Below are positions 54,976-61,764 of a DNA stretch of 61,764 bases, one piece after another. Each line of letters begins with the position of its first letter. Position 1 is the first letter of the stretch. Made by a program: the position numbers and the translations under genes. This DNA is from Clostridiales bacterium (GTDB lineage Bacteria > Bacillota > Clostridia > TANB77 > CAG-508): positions 1 through 61,764 of the forward strand of contig SFKP01000006.1 of NCBI GenBank assembly GCA_004553715.1, written 5' to 3'. The notes under the pieces were generated by a model. It saw only the letters and a list, made by a program, of their open reading frames with translations. It was not told where the DNA came from and did no database searches.

Positions 54976-56502
54976 ATGGAAACATTCACAAGATTTTTAT
55001 ATGAATTCTTGTCACAATTTTTTTCAGGACTAATAACAATCGCAACAGGTTTTGGAAAAGGCATAATGCAATTGTTTAATATAAAGGCATATTCAGAAGT
55101 AATAAGTAAATATAAGGGAGATTTTACCATGCCAGAATGGCTTATGGTAGCAATAGCAATACTTGTTATGATACTTGTATATGGAGCAATAATCTTATTA
55201 ATATACTTTCTTATAAGAAAGTATATTAGGTTTAGAAGAAAGATAGTAGAGCAAGAAACTATGTTAGATGAAATTGCCACACTTAACCATAAAGTAGGAG
55301 AACTAATGATTGAAAAAGATAAAATACTAGCAATGAAGGTGTCACAATTAGGCTTAAAACCAGACGAAAGCGCAGAAGAAGAAAAAGAAATGACAAATAC
55401 AAAAGAAGAAGACAAAAATACAGGAATAAGATTCTCAAAATTGAATGATATCGACGAAGAATATAAAAACTATAAAATTAAGAATTATGGAAATAATTTT
55501 ACTTTACCAGAATTATGTGAAAATTTTAGAAACTTTGCAGCATCAAGATTAAAACTATATTATACAACAAACATGATGCAATTATTTATATCCTCTTTGG
55601 CATCAACAAAACTAGTAATTTTACAAGGTATTTCAGGAACAGGTAAAACATCACTTGCCTATGCATGGGGGAAATTTCTAAAACATGACTCATGTGTTGC
55701 TTCTGTTCAGCCATCTTGGAGAGATAGAACAGAATTATTTGGATATTTCAACGAGTTTACTAAAAAATTCAATGAAACTGAAGTTTTAAAGGAAATGTAT
55801 ATAGCGGGATATACAGATGATATATATACCATTATACTAGACGAGATGAACATCTCACGTGTTGAGTATTATTTTGCAGAAATGCTTTCTATACTGGAGA
55901 TGCCTAATAAAGACGAATGGATTGTAGAGCTTGTACCAAATGTTTGGAAAAATGACCCTAAGAAATTAATGGGTGGTAAGTTAAAAATACCATCTAATAT
56001 GTGGTACATAGGAACAATTAATAACGATGACTCTACATTTATGGTTACAGATAAAGTTTACGATAGAGCAATGCCAATAGATATAAATGATAAAGGACAA
56101 GTATTTGAACCGGTTGATACAGACCCAATGGATATAAACTACACATATTTAGATAAGCTTTTCAAACAAGCGATGGAAGAAAATGCAGTTTCACAAGATA
56201 CTTTAGATAAAATAGAAATAATGGATAATTATGTAATACAGCATTTTAGAATTGCATTTGGTAATCGTATAGTTGCACACATGAAAAAATTCGTACCAGT
56301 ATTTGTTGGCTGTGGTGGAGATGAAATTACAGGTGTAGACTATTTTTTAGCAAGAAAAGTTTTAAGAAAATTTGAGCAATTAAATATATCCTATATAAGA
56401 GATGAGATAGAACCATATATAGAATTTTTAAATAAGACTTTTGGAAAAGATAAAATGAAAGAGTGTATAGAATACTTGCAGAGATTGAAGAAGTTAACTT
56501 AG
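54976..56502 (+). CDS. Membrane-anchored McrB-like AAA+ NTPase
   Basis: 508 residues. An N-terminal amphipathic stretch, a membrane segment (about 55-80), a coiled coil (about 85-120) and an acidic linker lead to an AAA+ domain: Walker A GISGTGKTS (Gly218-Ser226), VQPSWRDRTELFGYFNE (about 244-260), Walker B YTIILDEMN (284-292), and sensor region GTINNDDST, in which N349xxD352 matches the NxxD signature of McrB NTPases. A C-terminal helical lid follows. McrB proteins of restriction systems are soluble and carry DNA-binding N-domains; here a membrane anchor replaces these. GAGGAGG precedes the ATG. Next gene is a McrC/DUF2357-like protein. Role in export or fibre assembly is inferred. Confidence 0.85.
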   Translation: METFTRFLYEFLSQFFSGLITIATGFGKGIMQLFNIKAYSEVISKYKGDFTMPEWLMVAIAILVMILVYGAIILLIYFLIRKYIRFRRKIVEQETMLDEIATLNHKVGELMIEKDKILAMKVSQLGLKPDESAEEEKEMTNTKEEDKNTGIRFSKLNDIDEEYKNYKIKNYGNNFTLPELCENFRNFAASRLKLYYTTNMMQLFISSLASTKLVILQGISGTGKTSLAYAWGKFLKHDSCVASVQPSWRDRTELFGYFNEFTKKFNETEVLKEMYIAGYTDDIYTIILDEMNISRVEYYFAEMLSILEMPNKDEWIVELVPNVWKNDPKKLMGGKLKIPSNMWYIGTINNDDSTFMVTDKVYDRAMPIDINDKGQVFEPVDTDPMDINYTYLDKLFKQAMEENAVSQDTLDKIEIMDNYVIQHFRIAFGNRIVAHMKKFVPVFVGCGGDEITGVDYFLARKVLRKFEQLNISYIRDEIEPYIEFLNKTFGKDKMKECIEYLQRLKKLT

Positions 56503-56556
56503 ATGATAGGTGTTAAAAAAAGCTTTTGTCGTGGTTGGAAGGAAGAATAAAAAGCT

Positions 56557-57651
56557 ATGAAAAGATTAAAAGTAATAAGATTATATCAAAGTGAAGAAAG
56601 TAATCAGAATGAATTTATGAAGAGCATTAATTCAAGTTTAAATGTTAAAACAAATTATCAAAAAGTGACAGAAGATTTGGAATGGATCGATCTTATGGAA
56701 TTAACTATTCCATATATAGGGAATATTTTAAAAAATCCAAACAGATTTATAATTAATGAAGAAGAAATTGTAAAAATAGAGTTAGCAAGAAGAATAACAG
56801 TAGATAGTATAAAACATTTATCTAAAAATACAAATTTTATACAAGATTTTGATCAAAAAACGGGAGATGTAAAACCATCTAAAATACTTAATATAAATAA
56901 AGAAGAAAGTTATGATACGTACGAAAACCGTTTCATATATACTTTAATACAAAACATGAAGTTTTTCATAAGTAAGCGAAAAAAAATACTAGAAGGAAGA
57001 AAAGCAATAAAAGAAAGAAGTAACAAACAGATAGACTATACAGGAATATCAAAAATAGCAAATGAAAACATAAGTATTAAAATAGAATTAACTACTAATA
57101 AGGAAGAAAAATGCACTATATCTGATACAATCGCGAGAATAGAAAGACTAGAGCAACAAATACAAGATTTAACATCTTCGGAAACGTATAAAATAATAGA
57201 TAAAAAGCATATTGCCCTAGTTGTTTCACCGATAAAGAGGACAAATGTCATCCTAAAAAACGTCAATTTTCAATATGCAGTAAAACTTTGGAATTATATG
57301 CAACAGAATATAGATGATAAAACAAAAGAAGTAAAAAGCAGAAGAAATTTTTCTGATGATAAAGAAATGAAAGAATTAGTTGACGAAACATTTTTGCTAG
57401 ATTATTTAATAGTAAATTCATTAGACAAGGGACAAGCTGATACTCTTGAAAAGAAACAGGCAAAACAGCAAATTACTAACAAAGTCTTAGAAAAAATATT
57501 ATATTCAAACGATAATCTTACAGAAGAACAGTTAAAAGATATAATATCAAAAACATATAAAACAATGAAACATAAAAACATGGCAACAATTGCAGAAGTG
57601 CAGAGAGTGTTTAAGGAACACATTGATTATTATTTAAAACAAATAAAATAA
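56557..57651 (+). CDS. McrC/DUF2357-like protein without a nuclease domain
   Basis: 364 residues. The first two thirds match DUF2357 features: WIDLMELTIPYIGNILKNPN, a helical TVDSIKHLSKNTNFI, and SYDTYENRFIYTLIQNM, where the DTxENRF motif is the hallmark. A coiled coil (about 185-215) and SPIKRTNVILKNVNFQYAVK follow. McrC-type proteins with this domain normally end in a PD-(D/E)xK nuclease; here the C-terminus is helical (TNKVLEKILYSNDNLTEEQL) with no such motif. It would bind and stimulate the NTPase of the preceding gene. GAAGGAAG precedes the ATG. Confidence 0.78.
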   Translation: MKRLKVIRLYQSEESNQNEFMKSINSSLNVKTNYQKVTEDLEWIDLMELTIPYIGNILKNPNRFIINEEEIVKIELARRITVDSIKHLSKNTNFIQDFDQKTGDVKPSKILNINKEESYDTYENRFIYTLIQNMKFFISKRKKILEGRKAIKERSNKQIDYTGISKIANENISIKIELTTNKEEKCTISDTIARIERLEQQIQDLTSSETYKIIDKKHIALVVSPIKRTNVILKNVNFQYAVKLWNYMQQNIDDKTKEVKSRRNFSDDKEMKELVDETFLLDYLIVNSLDKGQADTLEKKQAKQQITNKVLEKILYSNDNLTEEQLKDIISKTYKTMKHKNMATIAEVQRVFKEHIDYYLKQIK

Positions 57652-57678
57652 GTTTGACCCAAAATGGAGGAAAATAAA

Positions 57679-58263
57679 ATGTTAGAAAAATTAAAAGAAA
57701 ATAAAGCACTAAAACTAATATATAATATTTTATATACATTACTTGTAGTTTTAGTAGTATTAATATTGATAACAGTTGTTTTACAAAGAGTATCTAACAA
57801 CACTTTAAGTTTAGGTGGTTTTAGAGTATTTAATATAGTCAGTGGAAGTATGCTTCCAAAATATGAAGTAGGGGATGTACTAATATCCAAAACACTAGAA
57901 CCATCAGAGATAAAGCAGGGGGATGATGTGGTATATCAAGGGGCAGAAGGTGATTTTTCTGGAAAAATTGTCACACATCAGGTTATAGAAATAGAAGAAG
58001 AAAATGGGAATTACAAATTTCATACAAAAGGACTTGCAAACACTGGAGAAGATCCTATAGTCAAACAAGAACAAGTAATAGGAAAAGTAATATATAAAAT
58101 GCAAACTTTAAGCTATATTTCAAGACTAGTAAATAACTTGTATTCATTCTACTTTATAATATTTATTCCATTAGTATTACTAATATTTTTAGAGATAAGA
58201 AAAGCAGTTATAGATATAAGAGAAAATAAAGAAGATAAGGAAGATGAAGAAAAAAAGGAATAA
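57679..58263 (+). CDS. SipW-type signal peptidase I, active-site residues present
   Basis: 194 residues. Membrane segment about 14-35, catalytic Ser57 in IVSGSMLPKYEVGD, His100 in KIVTHQVIEI, TKGLANTGEDP in place of TKGDN, GKVIYKM, and a C-terminal membrane segment followed by an acidic/basic tail. GGAGGA at 57666-57671 favours ATG 57679 over the in-frame ATG 57664. Third catalytically competent copy of the locus, next to substrate-like genes on both strands. Confidence 0.88.
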   Translation: MLEKLKENKALKLIYNILYTLLVVLVVLILITVVLQRVSNNTLSLGGFRVFNIVSGSMLPKYEVGDVLISKTLEPSEIKQGDDVVYQGAEGDFSGKIVTHQVIEIEEENGNYKFHTKGLANTGEDPIVKQEQVIGKVIYKMQTLSYISRLVNNLYSFYFIIFIPLVLLIFLEIRKAVIDIRENKEDKEDEEKKE

Positions 58264-58264
58264 G

Positions 58265-58873
58265 ATGAATAAGCAAAGAGATGATATTTTTATAATTAAA
58301 TTATTTAAAAGAATCAAACTAAGAAATCTAATTTTATTAATATTATTGCTTAGTTTTAATTCATATGCCTGGTTTATATATGCAACAAAAGTGTCTACTG
58401 GAATGAGTGCACATATATCTTCTTGGAATGTACATTTTCAGGCAGGGGAAGAAGAAATTAAAACAGAAATAATGCTAGATTTTGATATAATTTATCCGGG
58501 AATGGAAATACAGTCAAAAACCGTAACAGCATATAATACTGGAGAAACTTTGGCAAATTTATCGTATGAAATAAAAACCATAAGAATATTAGACACAACA
58601 TATACAACAAGTGAAACATTGACACAAGAAGAAATACTAAATATAATTGATACCACATGCCCGTTTAACATTGCTTTTGAAATAGATAATTCAAATTTAA
58701 ATTCGACAAATGGAAGTGCAAATTTTACTGCAATAATATCATGGCCAATGGAAGGTAATGATGTATTAGACACAGAGTGGGGGGAATTAGCATACGAATA
58801 TAATAAAAACAATCCAACCAGTCCTAGCATACATATAGAATTAGTAATAAAGGCTATTCAAGCCACACAATAG
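58265..58873 (+). CDS. Small secreted protein with YAWF motif, probable SipW substrate
   Basis: 202 residues. Basic N-terminus, hydrophobic segment NLILLILLLSFNSYAWFIYA, then ISSWNVHFQ and a beta-rich mature part (TVTAYNTGETLANLSYEI). The SYAWF phrase also occurs in the protein at 60394 and marks a class of SipW-dependent proteins. Start ATG 58265, one base after the peptidase stop, with AAGGAA before it; ATG 58244 lies directly on its binding site. Ends convergent with the next gene. Confidence 0.75.
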   Translation: MNKQRDDIFIIKLFKRIKLRNLILLILLLSFNSYAWFIYATKVSTGMSAHISSWNVHFQAGEEEIKTEIMLDFDIIYPGMEIQSKTVTAYNTGETLANLSYEIKTIRILDTTYTTSETLTQEEILNIIDTTCPFNIAFEIDNSNLNSTNGSANFTAIISWPMEGNDVLDTEWGELAYEYNKNNPTSPSIHIELVIKAIQATQ

Positions 58874-58882
58874 AAATTATAT

Positions 58883-59485
58883 TTATATTGTAGTACTAGT
58901 AGTTTGAGTAAATGATATTGATACATCCAAAAGGGCTTCGTTCGAGCTTTCAAAAGTAGCAGCAGCATCTGCAATATTATTCATACTAGCATTACTAGAA
59001 TCATCCCATAAAATGTACACACGTATTGTTCTAGAGTCAATGCCACTATTATAATATATTGTATCACTTATACCAGTATTACCGTCAAAATCAAGGCGCT
59101 CTTCATTATCAATAGAATAGCCAGAAACTACTAAGTCTGTGACACTACTATCTTCATTTGGTTTAATATTTATATCATAAATAAAAGAAACGTCAGTGTC
59201 TGAAAAATCAAATACAAGATCAAAATAACCTTCTGCTGTAGGAGCAATAACTCCACTAGCAATATGGGAATTACCCGGAAAAACAGGTGAAATAACAGAA
59301 GAAAGTGCAGAATTATTTTTTATTGAAACATCATTAACTTTAATATTCCATCTGGCGATTGGAATACTTGCAATTTGGTTAGCAGAAGTAATATATTTTG
59401 CAAATGTATATACCATAATGCAAAAACATATACAGGCAGAAACGACAGATAAGAATAATAATAACTTTTTAAATAATTTAGACAT
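58883..59485 (-). CDS. Small secreted protein, probable SipW substrate, opposite strand
   Basis: 200 residues. Signal segment LFKKLLLFLSVVSACICFCI, then FAKYITSANQIASIPIARWN, closely resembling the post-cleavage region of the protein at 51270 (IPVGRWNI), and a beta-rich mature part (GYFDLVFDFSDTDVSFIYDI, against GYFEIQIHPKDTQVSIRYDI in 51270). So the two are paralogues. AAAGGG precedes the ATG on the minus strand. It is convergent with 58265 and divergent from 59569, sharing about 83 bases of control region. Confidence 0.8.
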   Translation of the reverse strand: MSKLFKKLLLFLSVVSACICFCIMVYTFAKYITSANQIASIPIARWNIKVNDVSIKNNSALSSVISPVFPGNSHIASGVIAPTAEGYFDLVFDFSDTDVSFIYDINIKPNEDSSVTDLVVSGYSIDNEERLDFDGNTGISDTIYYNSGIDSRTIRVYILWDDSSNASMNNIADAAATFESSNEALLDVSISFTQTTSTTI

Positions 59486-59568
59486 AGAATCAACCCTTTC
59501 AAAATATGATTAGATTTTATCATACTAAATTATTTAGAGCAATAAAAATAAAGGAAAAAGAAGAAAAA

Positions 59569-60267
59569 ATGTTAAAGGAAAAAGTAAAATTAAATTCAGA
59601 AAAAATTAATATAAGAGAAAGAAGAATAAAAGCACTAAAACTAGGTTTATTAATTAGTTTGCTATTTTTAATAATAATTTATGTAATTTTACGAATTGTA
59701 TATACTCAAGGCGCTTTTACTATTGCTTTAAATCAAAACTTTGCGAAGAAAAGTGGACTAATAATGTATGAAAATGGAGAGATAAAAGAAGGTAGAAGAG
59801 TGCTAGAAGCTGACAAAAAGGAGTTTATGGACAATATATCTATTAATTGGCTACCTAAAGACTTAAACGAACATCCAGGGGGAGCACACAATGGAGATAA
59901 TTACATAGCATATACATTTTTTGTAGAAAATCAAGGTAGCCAAACTACGAACTATTGGTATACAATAATTATAGATGATATAATAAGAGATGTAGATGAA
60001 GCAGTAAGAGTAATGATATATCATAATGGGGCAGAAGAAGTATATGCAAAAATTGGGAAAAATGGGAAAGCAGAAGCAAATACTACACCTTTTTATTCAG
60101 ATAAATATGTATTGATGAGAGTAAGAGAAGATTTTAATGAGGGAGATAGAGATAAGTTTACGATTGTAATATGGATTGAAGGAGATGACCCAGATTGCAT
60201 AGATTATTTGATAGGAGGTCAAATGAAAATGCATATGGAAATAACTGAGGAACATATCGAACAGTAA
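59569..60267 (+). CDS. Membrane-anchored or secreted fibre-type protein with WIEGDDPDC motif
   Basis: 232 residues. A long basic N-terminus precedes the hydrophobic segment GLLISLLFLIIIYVILRIVY, then TQGAFTIALNQNFAKKSGL. The C-terminus has IVIWIEGDDPDCIDYLIGGQ, shared in part with the protein at 60394 (WIEGQDVDCENN). Start taken at ATG 59569, with AAAGGAA and GAAG upstream; an in-frame ATG at 59506 has no site and overlaps the divergent gene's promoter region. Structural role inferred. Confidence 0.7.
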   Translation: MLKEKVKLNSEKINIRERRIKALKLGLLISLLFLIIIYVILRIVYTQGAFTIALNQNFAKKSGLIMYENGEIKEGRRVLEADKKEFMDNISINWLPKDLNEHPGGAHNGDNYIAYTFFVENQGSQTTNYWYTIIIDDIIRDVDEAVRVMIYHNGAEEVYAKIGKNGKAEANTTPFYSDKYVLMRVREDFNEGDRDKFTIVIWIEGDDPDCIDYLIGGQMKMHMEITEEHIEQ

Positions 60268-60327
60268 AAAAGAAAATATGACAAACATATTACAAATATT
60301 ACAAATAAATTACATTTTTAAAATGTA

Positions 60328-60356
60328 TTGACATTATTTTTCCAAAGATGTAATAT
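60328..60356 (+). promoter_or_regulatory. Promoter of the major fibre-like gene
   Basis: TTGACA (60328-60333) and TAATAT (60351-60356), 17-base spacer, 38 bases before the start. One of the strongest promoters of the surface locus. Confidence 0.7.
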
Positions 60357-60393
60357 TGAGTTATCCAAAAAAATAAAAGAAAGGAAGAATAAT

Positions 60394-61410
60394 ATGAAAA
60401 CAAGAAAAACAAAAAGACATAGCGCGAGAGCAACTTTATTATTGTTATTACTTTTTTCAGTAATATTACTATCATCATCTTATGCATGGTTTACAGCAAA
60501 CCAAACAGTTACAATTAGCCAACTAGAAGTTAATGTAGCAGCACAAGGAGGTTTACAAATTTCAGCAGATGGAAGTAAATGGTCTGCTTTAGTAAACAAA
60601 TCAGACTTAGTGACAGCAGCTAGTACATATAGTGATTTAATAAATCAATTCCCATCAGCTTTTGAAGCTGTATCAACAGCTGGAAATGTAACAGATGGTA
60701 AAATGGATATGTTCGCAGGAACTGTTTTAGCAGATGAAAATACAGGTATTTATGAATTAACAGCCGAAAAACAAACAGAGGTAACAGGCACAACTGGTAA
60801 ATTTATAGCTTTTGACATTTTCTTTAAAGTTGAGAAAGCAACAAATATAGAATTAACATCTAAGTCAGGGGTTAAATTAAAATCAGGTTCAACAAGCCAA
60901 GGAATTCAAAATGCAGCAAGAGTAGCTTTTTTAGTTCAAGGAACCAAGCCAGATGGAACAGCTTTGTCAACTATACAAAAACAAAATGGAGCAACAACAG
61001 AAAGTGGGAGATATATTTGGGAGCCAAATTATGATGTTCATACAGCAGCTGCAACACAAGCGGCTTTAGGAACTTATGGTTTAACAATTAGTGAAACTGG
61101 CGAAGAGAGAATATCTTATGATGGTGTTAAAGCAACAATTACAGATGGTATTGCTTTAGCAGATGCTAAAGCAACTGGAGCTAACACAGCATATTTTGCA
61201 ACAACTCCAATCGCATATTCAACAACTGCAGCATTTGGAACAAATGTTACAGACGCACAAGCTATATTCCAATTACCAGCAGGAATAACAAAAGTGAGAG
61301 TATATATGTGGATAGAAGGGCAAGATGTAGATTGTGAAAACAATGCCTCAGGTGCAGATATTACATTTGATATGCAAATAAAAAGATCAGCAACACAACC
61401 AAGTGCTTAA
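60394..61410 (+). CDS. Secreted protein with SYAWF motif, candidate major fibre subunit
   Basis: 338 residues. Signal MKTRKTKRHSARATLLLLLL, then SSSYAWFTANQTVTISQLEV, typical of SipW-dependent (TasA/camelysin-like) precursors. The mature protein is rich in Ala, Thr and Gly with few charges and has GLQISADGSKWSAL, FIAFDIFFKV, RYIWEPNYDVHT and, near the end, VRVYMWIEGQDVDCENN. AAAGGAAG precedes the ATG. It has its own strong promoter and terminator, and a base composition richer in GC than its neighbours, as expected for an abundant product. Function inferred. Confidence 0.8.
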   Translation: MKTRKTKRHSARATLLLLLLFSVILLSSSYAWFTANQTVTISQLEVNVAAQGGLQISADGSKWSALVNKSDLVTAASTYSDLINQFPSAFEAVSTAGNVTDGKMDMFAGTVLADENTGIYELTAEKQTEVTGTTGKFIAFDIFFKVEKATNIELTSKSGVKLKSGSTSQGIQNAARVAFLVQGTKPDGTALSTIQKQNGATTESGRYIWEPNYDVHTAAATQAALGTYGLTISETGEERISYDGVKATITDGIALADAKATGANTAYFATTPIAYSTTAAFGTNVTDAQAIFQLPAGITKVRVYMWIEGQDVDCENNASGADITFDMQIKRSATQPSA

Positions 61411-61429
61411 ACTAAACCTTTAGAATATA

Positions 61430-61461
61430 AACCTCTTCAAATATAATTTGAGGGGGTTTTT
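61430..61461 (+). terminator. Terminator of the fibre-like gene
   Basis: AACCTCTTCAAAT pairs with ATTTGAGGGGGTT (G-T pairs) over a short loop and ends in TTTTT. Confidence 0.85.
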
Positions 61462-61633
61462 CAATATGATAATAATTCTTTAAGATAAAAATAAATAATG
61501 AATATTTGTACTCGCTTTGTACATAATTATTTAGGATTTCATTTATACCCTTTATGCAAAAAAATATGACCACTTATCTCAAATTACAACGTTAGTATAA
61601 ACTTTTAGTAGGGAAATCTTAGAAAAAAATGTT

Positions 61634-61660
61634 AAAGCAATAGAAAAAACTATTGCTTTT
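61634..61660. terminator. Hairpin at the end of the minus-strand gene
   Basis: AAAGCAATAG pairs with CTATTGCTTT over six A. The T run is better on the plus strand, but the stem also follows the minus-strand gene, whose stop codon lies in it. The stretch 61462-61633 before it shows no gene. Confidence 0.6.
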
Positions 61661-61764
61661 TTATTTTTGGTTTTGAAATTAAAGATGCTATATATCCAAA
61701 GAATACAGCTGCAGCGATACCTCTTGCAGCAGCTGCAGTTCCTCCTGTAAAGGCACCAATAAAA
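61650..61764 (-). CDS. spoVAE: Partial gene, probably stage V sporulation protein AE (3' end only)
   Basis: The minus strand from the window edge reads FIGAFTGGTAAAARGIAAAV then FFGYIASLISKPKIKKQ and a stop. A glycine/alanine-rich membrane helix ending in FGYxxxLIxKPK is the usual C-terminus of SpoVAE, a membrane protein of the channel that moves dipicolinic acid in spores. The start lies beyond the window. The call rests on 37 residues only. Confidence 0.5.
   Translation of the reverse strand, partial: FIGAFTGGTAAAARGIAAAVFFGYIASLISKPKIKKQ

Noticed and set aside
53955..57651. Classical McrBC restriction system
   Set aside because: No methyl-DNA-binding domain, no methyltransferase, no visible nuclease, a membrane anchor on the NTPase, and secretion genes on both sides.

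Overview
The window is AT-rich DNA with almost purely low-GC Gram-positive content. There are TTGACA/TATAAT promoters, strong AGGAGG ribosome binding sites, a threonyl T-box leader, a Clostridia-type electron-bifurcating [FeFe] hydrogenase operon, SipW-type signal peptidases, and remnants or ends of sporulation genes (a cwlD-like fragment and a probable spoVAE 3' end). This fits an anaerobic, probably spore-forming member of the Clostridia, perhaps an uncultured gut lineage; that placement is inference. No rRNA, CRISPR array or phage structural genes were seen.

Region 1 (1-26.5 kb) is mostly housekeeping. It carries T-box-thrS, rpoB-rpoC (not preceded by rplJ-rplL), prs, rpsU (minus strand), a frameshifted M15 peptidase gene, rplI-dnaB-tilS, ftsH, the hydrogenase subunits hydC-hydB-hydA, an M18 aminopeptidase gene, guaA, a D,D-carboxypeptidase gene, and tRNA-Cys and tRNA-Gly genes on the minus strand. 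A family of about 130-bp palindromic, transposase-free repeats sits between genes: four full copies, one shortened copy type and one half copy in all between 2.2 and 32 kb.

Region 2 (26.5-38 kb) holds a 1554-residue surface protein with a predicted thioester domain and five repeated adhesin modules, a membrane-anchored Ig-like protein, a receiver-GGDDF protein, a broken cwlD-like gene that runs into the parA-parB remnant of an integrative element, and a multiply frameshifted prepilin-like gene with zinc-ribbon cysteines.

Region 3 (38-61.4 kb) is the most unusual part. A coiled-coil protein gene leads into a giant secreted beta-solenoid-like protein (about 2640 residues once a single frameshift is repaired). 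It is followed by five SipW-type signal peptidase homologues, of which three keep the Ser/His pair and two have lost both residues. Around them lie seven small secreted or anchored proteins with SipW-type or related signal segments, on both strands. In the middle is a three-gene block: a protein of unknown function, a membrane-anchored McrB-like AAA+ NTPase and a nuclease-less McrC/DUF2357-like protein. I propose that this is a surface-fibre export and assembly locus that uses a McrBC-derived NTPase module; this is inference from context.

Disrupted reading frames are frequent (M15 peptidase, cwlD-like, parB, prepilin-like, giant protein, CYTH protein). Most apparent indels lie in or near short A or T runs. 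They may be real decay or sequencing error; the long housekeeping genes are intact.
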